A DNA stretch of 64,000 nucleotides. Source: JALYUM01 sp036688685 (GTDB lineage Bacteria > Pseudomonadota > Gammaproteobacteria > Burkholderiales > Burkholderiaceae_D). The position numbers were made by a program, and so were the translations under genes. Below the pieces are notes generated by a model. The model worked only from the letters and a program-made list of their open reading frames with translations, did not search any database and was not told the DNA's origin. The stretch spans positions 304,741 to 368,740 of the forward strand of contig NZ_JAQQPS010000001.1 in NCBI RefSeq assembly GCF_036688685.1, given 5' to 3'. Shown in pieces: positions 52,083 to 60,988 of this stretch (its first letter is position 1; each line of letters begins with the position of its first letter).

Positions 52083-54050
52083 ATGACTGATTTGCAGGCG
52101 CTGCGCGCCATGACTTTGTTGACTGCATTGACCGCGCCAGGCTTCGCCGCCGCCGCGCCGCAGGCGATGCATACCTACCGTGGCCTGGCCTTGAATGCGG
52201 ACGGCACCCGCCTGGCTGCCATCGAAAGCGCGGACGCACCCGGCAACGCCAAAAAAAATCCGCCCACGCTGGTGCTGCGCGACGCTGCATCGGGCAAGGT
52301 GCTGGCGTCATACGGCGCCTTCCCCGGCTGCGCCGAGTGCCAGCTCGATGCGCCGAGCTGGTCGCCTGACCAGCAAGCGCTCGCGTTCATCGGCGCCGAC
52401 CGCAAGGCCGGCAGCGCCACCGTGTTCGTGCTCAGGGACGGCAAAGTCACGGCGCTCACCACCCTCAAGGGCGTGGCAAATACGGCGCGCTGGTCGCGCG
52501 ACGGGCGCCAGCTGGCGCTGCTGGCCACGGTTGGTGCGAAGAAGCTGACCGGCGCCGTCGAAGCGGGCGCCGCGCAGGTAGGCGAGATCGGCATCGAGGA
52601 CGACGAGCAGCGCATCGGCATCGTGCCGGCGCAGGGCGGGGCAATGCGGCTCGTCTCGCCTGCCGACACCTTCGTGTATGAATACGACTGGACGCCGGAC
52701 GGCAAGGGTTTTGTGGTCACCAGCGCCAAGGGCAATGGCGACAACAACTGGTGGGTGGCCACGCTCGGCCACGTCGACGCGGCCAGTGGCCAGTTGCGCA
52801 TCCTGGCTGCGCCGAAGATGCAAATGAACCGGCCGCACGTCTCGCCCGACGGCGCAACCGTCGCCTTCATTGGCGGCCTGATGAGCGACTTCGGTTCGGT
52901 AGGCGGCGATATCTACACGGTGCCGCTGACGGGCGCTGGTTCCAATGCGACGCCAGTCGACGTCACGCCCGGCTACCAAGGCTCGTTCAACGGCATCGCC
53001 TGGCGTGGTCAGGCGATTCTCGCATCGGTACTGGCCGGCAGCGACGCGGCGGTGGTGGCGCTCGATCCACGCGCGCGCACGGCGCGTACCGTCTGGAGCG
53101 GGCCGGTGACGGCATCCGGGTCGGGCGAGGGCCGCTTCGTGTTCAGCGCCGATGGGACGATTGCCGCGTCGGTGCACGAAGATTTCATCACCGCCCCGCG
53201 CATCGTCGCGGGCCGCCTGCCGGCATTGAAACCCATCACGACGGACAACGACGGCTTCACCGCGCAAGTGAGCGCGCGCAGCGTCAGCTGGACCAATGAA
53301 GGCCATACGGTGCAGGGCTGGCTGGTCGGCCCGCGCAAAGTGGATGCTGCCAAAAAATACCCGATGATCGTGCAGGTGCACGGCGGCCCGGCCGCAGCGG
53401 CCACGCCCCGTTTCGTGCCACTTGACGCGGCCGCCTCGACGATGCGCGAGCTGACCATGAACGGTTACTTCGTCTTCCTGCCCAACCCGCGCGGCAGCTT
53501 CGGCCAGGGTGCGGCGTTCGGCAGTGCGAACAAGCGCGATTTCGGCGGCGGCGACTGGCGCGACATCCTCGCTGGCGTCGACCAGGTGCTGAAGGTGGCG
53601 CCGGTCGATGGCGAGCGTCTCGGCCTGTTCGGGCATTCCTACGGCGGCTACATGACGATGTGGGGCGTGACCCACAGCCAGCGTTTCAAGGCTGCCGTCG
53701 CGGGCGCAGGCATCGCCAACTGGATCAGCTATTACGGCCAGAACGGCATCGACCAGTGGATGGTGCCGTTTTTTGGGGCGACCATGTACGACGACCCGGC
53801 CATTTACCGGGCGGCCTCGCCGATCGAGTCGATCAAGAACGCCAAGACACCGACCTTCATCTATGTGGGCGAGCGTGACGTGGAGTGTCCGCCGGCGCAG
53901 TCAGTGGAGTTCTGGCACGGGTTGAAAGCGATGGGCACGCCGGTGTCGCTGGTGATTTATGACGGGGAGGGGCATGCGCTACGCAAGCCGGAGCATCAGA
54001 ACGATTTGAGGAAGCGGACGATGGGGTGGTTTGATAAATATTTGAAGTAG
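52083..54050 (+). CDS. S9 family serine peptidase, probably exported
   Basis: 655 residues. A hydrophobic N-terminus (LRAMTLLTALTAPGFAAAAP) suggests secretion to the periplasm. An N-terminal beta-propeller region (WSPDQQALAFIG, WTPDGKGFVVTSAKG, VSPDGATVAFIG) precedes the catalytic domain with VHGGP, NYRG-like NPRGS, the nucleophile GHSYGGYMT (Ser519), Asp in YVGERDVECP and His in YDGEGHAL. It is a dipeptidyl/acylaminoacyl-peptidase type enzyme; specificity is unknown. The ATG at 52083 was preferred to an upstream frame lacking features. Confidence 0.9.
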   Translation: MTDLQALRAMTLLTALTAPGFAAAAPQAMHTYRGLALNADGTRLAAIESADAPGNAKKNPPTLVLRDAASGKVLASYGAFPGCAECQLDAPSWSPDQQALAFIGADRKAGSATVFVLRDGKVTALTTLKGVANTARWSRDGRQLALLATVGAKKLTGAVEAGAAQVGEIGIEDDEQRIGIVPAQGGAMRLVSPADTFVYEYDWTPDGKGFVVTSAKGNGDNNWWVATLGHVDAASGQLRILAAPKMQMNRPHVSPDGATVAFIGGLMSDFGSVGGDIYTVPLTGAGSNATPVDVTPGYQGSFNGIAWRGQAILASVLAGSDAAVVALDPRARTARTVWSGPVTASGSGEGRFVFSADGTIAASVHEDFITAPRIVAGRLPALKPITTDNDGFTAQVSARSVSWTNEGHTVQGWLVGPRKVDAAKKYPMIVQVHGGPAAAATPRFVPLDAAASTMRELTMNGYFVFLPNPRGSFGQGAAFGSANKRDFGGGDWRDILAGVDQVLKVAPVDGERLGLFGHSYGGYMTMWGVTHSQRFKAAVAGAGIANWISYYGQNGIDQWMVPFFGATMYDDPAIYRAASPIESIKNAKTPTFIYVGERDVECPPAQSVEFWHGLKAMGTPVSLVIYDGEGHALRKPEHQNDLRKRTMGWFDKYLK

Positions 54051-54084
54051 GCTGCGTGCTGGTCGATGATTCGACCACGGTAGA

Positions 54085-54123
54085 GGGTTATGGGTCCCGG
54101 CCTGCGCCGGGACGACGGTCTTA
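54085..54123. repeat. REP-like palindromic repeat, copy B
   Basis: GTCCCGGC-ctgc-GCCGGGAC (54094-54113) in a 39-base unit related to 12079-12117, same orientation. Another hairpin, GTCGTGGC-tgc-GCCACGAC (54184-54202), follows 60 bases later. Confidence 0.75.
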
Positions 54124-54183
54124 AGGCCAGCAAATTAAAAACCGTCATGCTCGCCACTGGCGAACCTGACTCCCGGCGCAGGC

Positions 54184-54202
54184 GTCGTGGCTGCGCCACG
54201 AC
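54184..54202. terminator. Short hairpin between convergent S9 and M16 genes
   Basis: GTCGTGGC-tgc-GCCACGAC without a clear U-tract. It could contribute to termination of either converging transcript. Confidence 0.4.
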
Positions 54203-54219
54203 TCCATACGACGCCACCT

Positions 54220-57114
54220 TTAATCCCGTCCGCCCGCCTTACTTTCAGCCGGCACTTCATCCGCCGCATCCGCCACAGTCTTCTCCGGATTAAGCACCAC
54301 CTGCACATAATTCCCGGCATTGAAATAGCGCCCGGCGGCCGTCTTCACATCGGCCGCACTCAGCTTCGCAATCTCCTGCTCGAACGTCAATATCGACGCC
54401 GGATCGGTGCCATCGGTCAGCGTGGCTTGCAGCCGTCCCAGCCAGTATCCATTCTCGCGCATCGATTTTTTATAGCCCTGCAGCCAGTTGCGCTTGACCT
54501 TGTCGAGATCGGCCTGCTCCGGCCCCACCGTCTTGATGCGGTCGATCTCGGCAAACAGCGCCGCGATCACCTTGTCGACGTTGTCCGGCCCGGTCGGCAG
54601 CGACACCCCGATCGCGTAGTGTGGATACGGAATGCGCGCCAGCGTGCCGCTCATGCCGCCGCCGTAGATGAGCGTCATTTTCTCGCGCAGGATGTCGATG
54701 ATGCGGATGTTCATCACCTCGATCAGCGCCTGCATGCGCACTTGCTCCATTTCCGAATAGTCGGCAGTGCCGGTGAAGGTCAGCGACACGGTGCTTTTCG
54801 CTTCGGTCCCGCGCCGCACTTCTTTCTTGACCACGCCCAGCACCGGGCGCACGCCGACGTCGCGGAAGGCGATCGCCAGTTCCGGCGTCGGCAGGCTGGC
54901 GAGATAGGTCGCGATCAGCGGCTTGATGGCCTTCACGTCGAAGCTGCCGACCAGAATAAAAGTCAGGCCGCGCGCGCTGGAGAAACGTTCGCGGTAGATG
55001 GCGATGCTGCGGTCCAGACTGACCTGCCTGAAATCTTCCGGGCGCACGGCGCGCGGCGCACGCGGGCTGTTGTTGTACAGCGTGGCGGCAATGGTGTCGC
55101 CGAACAGCTCGGACGGTTCGGTGAGGCGGTTGCGCGCCGCTTCCACCTGCTTGCCGATGAACGAGGTATACAAATCCTCGTCGCGGCGCACGCCGTTGAA
55201 CTTCAGCCACAGCATCTGGAACATGGTCTCGATGTCGGACGCGCCGGACGCGCCGCTGACCACATCGTGGTAGCCGGACAGGCCCACATTCACCGAGGCG
55301 GCCTTGCCCGCCAACACCTTCTGCACTTCCAGCGGCGAATAGGCGCCCATGCCCATGGTTGCGACGATGGAATTGGCGTAGCGCGCGTTGAAAATATCCT
55401 TGTCGTCGAACAGGGCCTGGCCGCCGTAGCGCGAGGCGCTCAGCATGACCTGGTCGTTGCGGAAGTCGGTTGGTTTCAGAATGACTTTCACGCCATTCGA
55501 CAGCGTCAGGCGGGTCAGTCCCAGTGTCGGATCGATGCTCTCGGCGACGATCGTGCCGGCCACGGGCGCTTCGGCCAGCAGCTTCGACCCGAGCGCCTTT
55601 TCTTCGCGCGGGGCGATGTCGGCCTTCTTGGCCGCATCGACGTAGGCCAGTAACTGGGGACCGGTCGGCACCGGCGCGTCGGTCTTGTTCGAGCCGGTGT
55701 AGATCACCAGTTTGCCCGAGTCGGCCGGAATCGTGCGGCGTGCGTAGGCATTCATTTCCTGCAAGCTCAAGCCGGGCACCAGGTCGGCGACGTACTGATA
55801 TTCGGCGGCGATGCCGGGAATCGATTCGCCCTGCAGGAAGTTGCGCGTGTATTCGGCCACGTAGACGCCCGAGTCGGTTTTCTCGCGCTCGTTCCAGGCG
55901 CGCTCGTAGAGGCGCAGCAGGTTTTTCTTGGCGCGATCGAGTTCGGCGGCGGAAAAGCCGAAGCGGCGCGCGCGTTCGTTTTCCATCACCATCGCCGCCA
56001 GGGCCGGCTCGGCTCCCGCGGCACCCACGGTGGCCGACGCGCTATACGCCTTGTAGCGCGGGGTAAGTTTGCCCAGCGTGCTGCCGGCGCCCATGAAAGG
56101 GGGATTGGGCAACTGCGCCAGTTCCTGCAAGCGCGCGTTGAGCATGTTCGAGAACAGGATGTCGACCAACTGGTTGCGGTAATCGCGCAGCGTGCCTTTT
56201 TCCAGCACCGGCGTGACCGGGTAACGGATCAATACGCCATTCCCGCCCGCTTCACGGTCCAGCACGACCAGGGCTTCGGTATCGAGTCGCGGCGGGATCG
56301 GGGCATATTCGCGCACGCGCTCCCTGGCCGGATTTTTCAGGCCGCTGAAATGCTTCCTGACCAGGCGTTCTGCTTCCACCGGGTCAAGGTCCCCCACCAC
56401 CATGACCGCCATCAGGTCGGGCCGGTACCAGTCGCGGTAAAAACGGCGCAGCGCCTCCGGCTTGAAATGCCGGATCACGTCTTCCTGGCCGATCGGCAGG
56501 CGCTGGGCATAGCGCGAGCCGTTGAAAATCTTAGGCATCAAGACCTTGTTCATGCGGTCGCCCGCGCCTTTGCCCAGGCGCAGTTCTTCGAGGACGATGT
56601 CGCGTTCCTTGTCGATGTCGGCGTCCACCATCGACAAGCCGCCGGCCCAGTCCTGCAGTACCAGAAAACCCTTGTCGACGTCTTCCTTCCGGCTGGTCGG
56701 AATCGGCAGCGTGTAGACCGTTTCATCGAAGCTGGTGTAGGCATTCAGGTCGGCGCCGAACTTCACGCCGATCGACTGCAGCCACGACACCAGTTCGTGT
56801 TTCCTGAAATTGGTCGAGCCATTGAACGCCATGTGTTCGGTGAAATGGGCCAGGCCTTGCTGGTCTTCGTCCTCCAGGATCGAACCGGCCTTGACCACCA
56901 GGCGCAGTTCCAGCTTCTGTGCCGGCTTGACGTTCTTCTGGATATAGTAGGTCAGGCCGTTGGCCAGTTTGCCAACCTTGACCTGGGGGCCGGGTGGCAG
57001 TGGCATGTCGAGTCTGAGCGGCGCGGCAGTGGGGCTGAGCGCCATCGCAGGCGGCGCCGCGAGCAGCGTCAAGGTGGTGAGCAGGAGCGCGGCGCGGAGA
57101 AAAACAGTTGGCAT
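54220..57114 (-). CDS. M16 family zinc metallopeptidase, exported (insulinase/pitrilysin type)
   Basis: 964 residues. A signal peptide (MPTVFLRAALLLTTLTLLAA, cleavage near AMA|LS) directs it to the periplasm. The inverted zinc motif HFTEH (His90-His94) with the downstream Glu170 in KERDIVLEE is the M16 signature. Three more M16-type domains follow, with the typical SRYGGQALF and RYFNAGNYVQVVLNPE regions in the C-terminal half. The size fits the two-halves pitrilysin-like oligopeptidases. It converges with the S9 peptidase and diverges from ribBX. Substrate unknown. Confidence 0.93.
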   Translation of the reverse strand: MPTVFLRAALLLTTLTLLAAPPAMALSPTAAPLRLDMPLPPGPQVKVGKLANGLTYYIQKNVKPAQKLELRLVVKAGSILEDEDQQGLAHFTEHMAFNGSTNFRKHELVSWLQSIGVKFGADLNAYTSFDETVYTLPIPTSRKEDVDKGFLVLQDWAGGLSMVDADIDKERDIVLEELRLGKGAGDRMNKVLMPKIFNGSRYAQRLPIGQEDVIRHFKPEALRRFYRDWYRPDLMAVMVVGDLDPVEAERLVRKHFSGLKNPARERVREYAPIPPRLDTEALVVLDREAGGNGVLIRYPVTPVLEKGTLRDYRNQLVDILFSNMLNARLQELAQLPNPPFMGAGSTLGKLTPRYKAYSASATVGAAGAEPALAAMVMENERARRFGFSAAELDRAKKNLLRLYERAWNEREKTDSGVYVAEYTRNFLQGESIPGIAAEYQYVADLVPGLSLQEMNAYARRTIPADSGKLVIYTGSNKTDAPVPTGPQLLAYVDAAKKADIAPREEKALGSKLLAEAPVAGTIVAESIDPTLGLTRLTLSNGVKVILKPTDFRNDQVMLSASRYGGQALFDDKDIFNARYANSIVATMGMGAYSPLEVQKVLAGKAASVNVGLSGYHDVVSGASGASDIETMFQMLWLKFNGVRRDEDLYTSFIGKQVEAARNRLTEPSELFGDTIAATLYNNSPRAPRAVRPEDFRQVSLDRSIAIYRERFSSARGLTFILVGSFDVKAIKPLIATYLASLPTPELAIAFRDVGVRPVLGVVKKEVRRGTEAKSTVSLTFTGTADYSEMEQVRMQALIEVMNIRIIDILREKMTLIYGGGMSGTLARIPYPHYAIGVSLPTGPDNVDKVIAALFAEIDRIKTVGPEQADLDKVKRNWLQGYKKSMRENGYWLGRLQATLTDGTDPASILTFEQEIAKLSAADVKTAAGRYFNAGNYVQVVLNPEKTVADAADEVPAESKAGGRD

Positions 57115-57359
57115 CAGGCAGCGGCGCAGTGGCCGGTAGGGGAGTTATCCGGCCATTTTAACCGGACTGCAGCGCTCCAACGCTGCTTCCAAGTTCATTG
57201 AATTAGTGAAATTATTGGGCTAAATCAAATTTAGTTGCGGTGGCGTGTGCGCAGCCTTGGTGTTCGTGCGTGGGAAGCGGTCATCGGCCCGGTTAAAACC
57301 CCATAAATCCTTTAAAATAGCGGATTAAGCATTTCTCCCCAGCATTTACGGAACTCCCT

Positions 57360-58475
57360 ATGTCCATCTCCAGCACCCAGGAAATCGTTGCAGAATTACG
57401 CGCAGGCCGGATGGTCGTTTTGGTCGATGACGAAGACCGCGAAAACGAAGGCGACCTGATGCTTGCATCGGATTTCGTGACGCCGGAAGCGATCAACTTC
57501 ATGGCCCGCTACGCGCGCGGCCTGGTGTGCCTGACCCTCACGGCCGAGCGTTGCGAGCAGCTCGAGCTGACCATGATGACGGCCAAGAATGGCACCTCGT
57601 TCGGCACCAATTTCACCGTCTCGATCGAAGCGGCCGAAGGCGTCACCACCGGCATCTCCGCGGCCGACCGCGCCCGCACCATCGCCGTTGCCGTCGACAA
57701 GCACACCAAAGCTGCCGATATCGTCCAACCGGGCCATATCTTCCCGGTACGCGCTGAAAATGGCGGCGTGCTGATGCGCGCGGGACACACCGAAGCCGGT
57801 TGCGACCTGACCGCCATGGCCGGTTTGACGCCGTCGTCGGTCATCTGCGAGATCATGAACGACGACGGCACCATGGCGCGCCTGCCGGACCTGATGGTGT
57901 TTGCCAAAGAACACAATCTGAAAATCGGCACCATTGCCGACCTGATCCACTACCGCAGCCAGAACGAAAACATGGTCGAGCGCGTGGCCGAGCGCCAGAT
58001 GAGCACCGCGTACGGCGAGTTCCGCCTGATCGCGTTCCGCGACAAGCCGAGCGGTTCGGCCCACCTCGCGCTGGTCCATGGCGACATTGCGCGCGATACC
58101 GAAACGCTGGTGCGTGTGCACCAGCCGGTGTCGATCCTCGACCTGCTCGAGTCGCGCGCCACCACCCACTCATGGACGCTCGATGCGGCGCTGGCCGCCA
58201 TCAAGGCGACGGAGCGCGGCGTGGCCGTGCTGCTCAATTGCGGCGAGACAGCCAGCGAACTTTTTGCCCAGTTCGCCGCGCTCGACGCCTGCGGCACCCG
58301 CCCGACCGGGCGCGCAGCGAGCATGGACTTGCGCACCTATGGCATTGGCGCGCAGATTTTGAAGGACCTGGGCGTCGGCAAGATGCAATTGCTGGCCAGC
58401 CCGCGCAAGATGCCGTCGATGATCGGTTTCGACCTGGAAGTCACAGGTTATCGCGCCAGTCCCGCGTTGGCGTAA
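57360..58475 (+). CDS. ribBX: 3,4-dihydroxy-2-butanone 4-phosphate synthase fused to a degenerate GTP cyclohydrolase II domain (RibBX)
   Basis: 371 residues. The N-terminal 200 residues are a complete RibB: DDEDRENEGDLMLA (metal/substrate acids), NGTSFGTNFTVSIEA, GHIFPVRAENGGVLMRAGHTEA, SVICEIMNDDGTMARLPDL. Residues about 210-371 have the RibA fold (VHGDIARDTETLVRVHQPVSILD; LRTYGIGAQILKDLGVGKMQLL), but the zinc cysteines of GTP cyclohydrolase II are missing: the expected C-x10-C-x-C region reads RVHQPVSILDLLESRATTHS. So this half is probably inactive, as in the RibBX proteins reported from Shewanella. It starts the ribBX-ribH-nusB cluster. Confidence 0.93.
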   Translation: MSISSTQEIVAELRAGRMVVLVDDEDRENEGDLMLASDFVTPEAINFMARYARGLVCLTLTAERCEQLELTMMTAKNGTSFGTNFTVSIEAAEGVTTGISAADRARTIAVAVDKHTKAADIVQPGHIFPVRAENGGVLMRAGHTEAGCDLTAMAGLTPSSVICEIMNDDGTMARLPDLMVFAKEHNLKIGTIADLIHYRSQNENMVERVAERQMSTAYGEFRLIAFRDKPSGSAHLALVHGDIARDTETLVRVHQPVSILDLLESRATTHSWTLDAALAAIKATERGVAVLLNCGETASELFAQFAALDACGTRPTGRAASMDLRTYGIGAQILKDLGVGKMQLLASPRKMPSMIGFDLEVTGYRASPALA

Positions 58476-58482
58476 CGTCGCC

Positions 58483-58495
58483 CTACATATATATA
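58483..58495. repeat. 13-bp repeat after ribBX (CTACATATATATA)
   Basis: An exact copy occurs at 59504-59516 after nusB. Each starts 5-7 bases after a stop codon of the same operon. Confidence 0.6.
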
Positions 58496-58530
58496 CACAC
58501 ACGAAATAATCTTGAAGAAAGAAGGCAGTC

Positions 58531-59010
58531 ATGACAGTAGGAACTTATGAGAGCAATTTTGCCGGCGCCGGCCTGCGTATCGGCATCGTCCAGGCGCGTT
58601 TCAACGCGGACGTGGGCCACGGCTTGCTGTCGTCCTGCCTCGCAGAGCTGAAAAACCTGGGCGTGGCCGATGAAGACATCCTGCACGTGACCGTGCCGGG
58701 TGCGCTGGAAATCCCGGTGACGCTGCAAAAAATGGCTGAAACCGAGCAGTTCGACGCGCTGATCGCCTTGGGCGCCGTGATTCGCGGTGAAACCTACCAC
58801 TTCGAACTGGTGTCGAACGAATCGGGTGCCGGCATCACGCGCATCGGCCTCGACTATGGCATGCCAATCGCCAACGCCATTCTCACCACCGAGAACGACG
58901 AGCAGGCTGAAGCACGCATGCTGGAAAAGGGCGCCGATGCGGCGCGCGTGGCCGTGGAAATGGCCAATTTGCTGATCGCGCTCGACGAGCTGCAAGCCGA
59001 CGAAGAATAA
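58531..59010 (+). CDS. ribH: 6,7-dimethyl-8-ribityllumazine synthase
   Basis: 159 residues. It condenses 3,4-dihydroxy-2-butanone phosphate (made by the upstream gene product) with the ribitylamino-pyrimidine from RibD. The signatures RIGIVQARFN (position 16 on), VPGALEIPVTLQKMAET, IALGAVIRGETYHFELVSNES and NAILTTENDEQAEAR are present. It ends 14 bases before nusB. Confidence 0.97.
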   Translation: MTVGTYESNFAGAGLRIGIVQARFNADVGHGLLSSCLAELKNLGVADEDILHVTVPGALEIPVTLQKMAETEQFDALIALGAVIRGETYHFELVSNESGAGITRIGLDYGMPIANAILTTENDEQAEARMLEKGADAARVAVEMANLLIALDELQADEE

Positions 59011-59024
59011 GAGAAATTGAAGAT

Positions 59025-59498
59025 ATGAGCGATAACATTACCCACGCTAACCCCAGCAAGAACCGCACGCCGCGTCACCGCGCGCGTGAATTCGCGCTGC
59101 AGGGCCTGTATCAGTGGCTGCTGAACAATGAAGATGCCACCACGGTCGTCAACAACATCCGCGCCGCGCACGGTTTCGACAAGGCCGACGGCGAGCATTT
59201 CGCTGCGCTGCTGTACGGCAGCATCCGCGACTGCGTGGCCCTGCGCGAGTCGTTCGCCCCGCTGATCGACCGCACGGTTGCCGAACTGTCGCCGATCGAG
59301 CACGGCGTGCTGCTGATCGGCGCGTTCGAGCTGAAAAACAACCTGGATATTCCCTACCGCGTCGTGATCAACGAAGCGGTGGAACTGACCAAGTCGTTTG
59401 GCGGGATCGACGGGCACAAGTATGTTAACGGCGTGCTCGACAAGCTGGCGACGCGGCTGCGTCCCGATGAAGTAGCGGGCGACAAGCGCCGTTCGTAA
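59025..59498 (+). CDS. nusB: Transcription antitermination factor NusB
   Basis: 157 residues. Family features: RHRAREFALQGLYQWLLN (residues 19-36), DRTVAELSPIEHGVLLIGAFELKN, IPYRVVINEAVELTKSFGG and the end HKYVNGVLDKLATRLR. NusB with S10 binds boxA of rRNA transcripts. The ribH-nusB order is widespread in bacteria. A strong terminator follows. Confidence 0.97.
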   Translation: MSDNITHANPSKNRTPRHRAREFALQGLYQWLLNNEDATTVVNNIRAAHGFDKADGEHFAALLYGSIRDCVALRESFAPLIDRTVAELSPIEHGVLLIGAFELKNNLDIPYRVVINEAVELTKSFGGIDGHKYVNGVLDKLATRLRPDEVAGDKRRS

Positions 59499-59503
59499 GC
59501 GCG

Positions 59504-59516
59504 CTACATATATATA
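59504..59516. repeat. 13-bp repeat after nusB (CTACATATATATA)
   Basis: Second exact copy of the element at 58483-58495. Confidence 0.6.
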
Positions 59517-59520
59517 GAGG

Positions 59521-59546
59521 GCCACCGGAAACGGTGGCTTTTTTTT
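59521..59546 (+). terminator. Terminator of the ribBX-ribH-nusB operon
   Basis: GCCACCG-gaaa-CGGTGGC followed by T8, right after nusB; the GAAA loop is a stable tetraloop. Confidence 0.92.
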
Positions 59547-59557
59547 CGCCTTGACGT

Positions 59558-59593
59558 AAAAAAGCCGCCCTTCGCTTATCGCGCGGGCGGCTT
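59558..59593 (-). terminator. Terminator of the lytic transglycosylase gene
   Basis: AAGCCGCCC (59562-59570) pairs with GGGCGGCTT (59585-59593); the A6 run on the plus strand is the U-tract for minus transcription. It stands back to back with the nusB terminator. Confidence 0.82.
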
Positions 59594-59610
59594 CACTTAC
59601 TTAACTGGTA

Positions 59611-60504
59611 TTACAGACCTGCGATCGCTTCGTCACTCGCGGTGCTTGGTGGTGCCATCACTGGTGCAACTTCCTGGCGCGGCGCAGCTTTCTGGACGAC
59701 TGCTGGCGCTGCAGGGCGATTGAAGGTCGGCACGTTCTTGCCGCTGGCAACCATTTTGAGCTTTTGAAACTCGGCCAGCACGCGCGAGCCGTAGCCCGCG
59801 TCGTTGTCGAAGGCGCCGGCGCCGACATAGGTTTTGAGGCCAGCTTCGACCGATCCGCCACGCGCCACATATTCCTTGAGAATCTGCGAGCCGACACGGA
59901 TGTTGGCCGCCGGATTCAAGGCCATCTGCGGACCGCCCATTGCCTGAAACTTGGCATGGTGGACACTGGCCATGACTTGCATCAGGCCCTTGGCGCCGAC
60001 CGGGCTTTCGGCGAACGGGTTCAGGCCCGATTCGATCGCCATCACGGCCAGGATCAGCAGCGGGTCGAGCTTGATGTCTTTTGCCGTCACGTAGGCGGTC
60101 GATACGAGCATGTTGGCGGCATCGCCGGCAACACGGTAGCGTTTCGACAGCCACGACGTCACCGCCTGCTGCTGGCGGTGGCTGTCCGGCTTGGCCACGG
60201 GTGCTGGAACAGCCTGTGGCGCGGCAGCGGCGACTTGCACCGGTGCGCTAACGGTTTGCGCGGTTTGCACCAGCGGCGTGCTGGCAACCGGGCTGTCGAC
60301 CCCTGGACGCGCATACAGCAGCGCCACCAGGGCAATCGAGGAAACACCCAGAAGCGTCAGACGTTGCTGCGTGGCGTTTCTGGTCGTACTGTTCATGCTT
60401 CGTGCCGAAGTACCGACGGTATTGCGCAAAAGCGCCCGTGCGGCAGGCTGGCTAGCCTTGATGAGGCCGGACGTTGCGTCCGAGCCGATGGAACGATTTG
60501 ACAT
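59611..60504 (-). CDS. Membrane-anchored SLT-domain lytic transglycosylase
   Basis: 297 residues. A single transmembrane segment is at about 48-64 (RLTLLGVSSIALVALLYAR), then an Ala/Pro-rich linker (80-105). The soluble SLT domain begins about 115 with SWLSKRYRVAGDAANM, and has the catalytic Glu158 in AVMAIESGLNPFAES, followed by GAKGLMQVM. It cuts peptidoglycan between MurNAc and GlcNAc in the periplasm. GGGGAC lies before the ATG at 60504; the open frame further upstream is not supported. A long untranslated region lies upstream. Confidence 0.9.
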   Translation of the reverse strand: MSNRSIGSDATSGLIKASQPAARALLRNTVGTSARSMNSTTRNATQQRLTLLGVSSIALVALLYARPGVDSPVASTPLVQTAQTVSAPVQVAAAAPQAVPAPVAKPDSHRQQQAVTSWLSKRYRVAGDAANMLVSTAYVTAKDIKLDPLLILAVMAIESGLNPFAESPVGAKGLMQVMASVHHAKFQAMGGPQMALNPAANIRVGSQILKEYVARGGSVEAGLKTYVGAGAFDNDAGYGSRVLAEFQKLKMVASGKNVPTFNRPAAPAVVQKAAPRQEVAPVMAPPSTASDEAIAGL

Positions 60505-60988
60505 CGTTGTCCCCTTTGTCGCGGCGAAAGCGGTCTCAACGCGGCGCAAAAAGCGTCGCGGATCGTTCTCCTGCCGTGCATCAGAAATATCGCCGGTCAC
60601 CGCCGTGCGGTGGACCTGCGCCGTCATTGCTTGCTACAGCGCGCTGTGTTCCCGGTTGCGGGTCAAGCGTGTGGCATTGCAACTGTCTCGGGGAGGTAAG
60701 GCAGACGCCTTGGGAAACACTCCTTAAAATGTCATGTGGGGCCCCGACCCCGTGAATGTATGAGACCGGCTAAAATCGACAACGTAGGGTCGATACAAGT
60801 TTGCCGGCTCATCAAGTAGAACGGATTCTAGTAGGTGATATATACCGAGTCAATACTAACACGATTGATTGTTATTACTTTTATGTCTAACGAACCTTGC
60901 TGCAGCGCAGCAAACCCTTAATAAATCAAGCACTTGGCGTAGCTAGTTAAACAACTGGACGGGTGCGAAAAAAACGAATAAAAAACCG
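60505..60988. other. Intergenic region between SLT gene and ubiD
   Basis: 484 bases without a convincing gene. The left 200 bases are GC-rich; the right part (60820-60988) is AT-rich, with several TATA-like elements and a short dyad TTGCTGC-agc-GCAGCAA (60897-60913). It probably holds the divergent promoters of the two genes. No tRNA or riboswitch is recognised. Confidence 0.6.

Noticed and set aside
54187..55653. 488-residue plus-strand frame antisense to the M16 peptidase
   Set aside because: Overlaps a well-supported gene and has no family features.
57115..57359. FMN riboswitch upstream of ribBX
   Set aside because: I searched this intergenic region by eye for the RFN consensus and did not find it; only a TAAAAT-like -10 box is visible.
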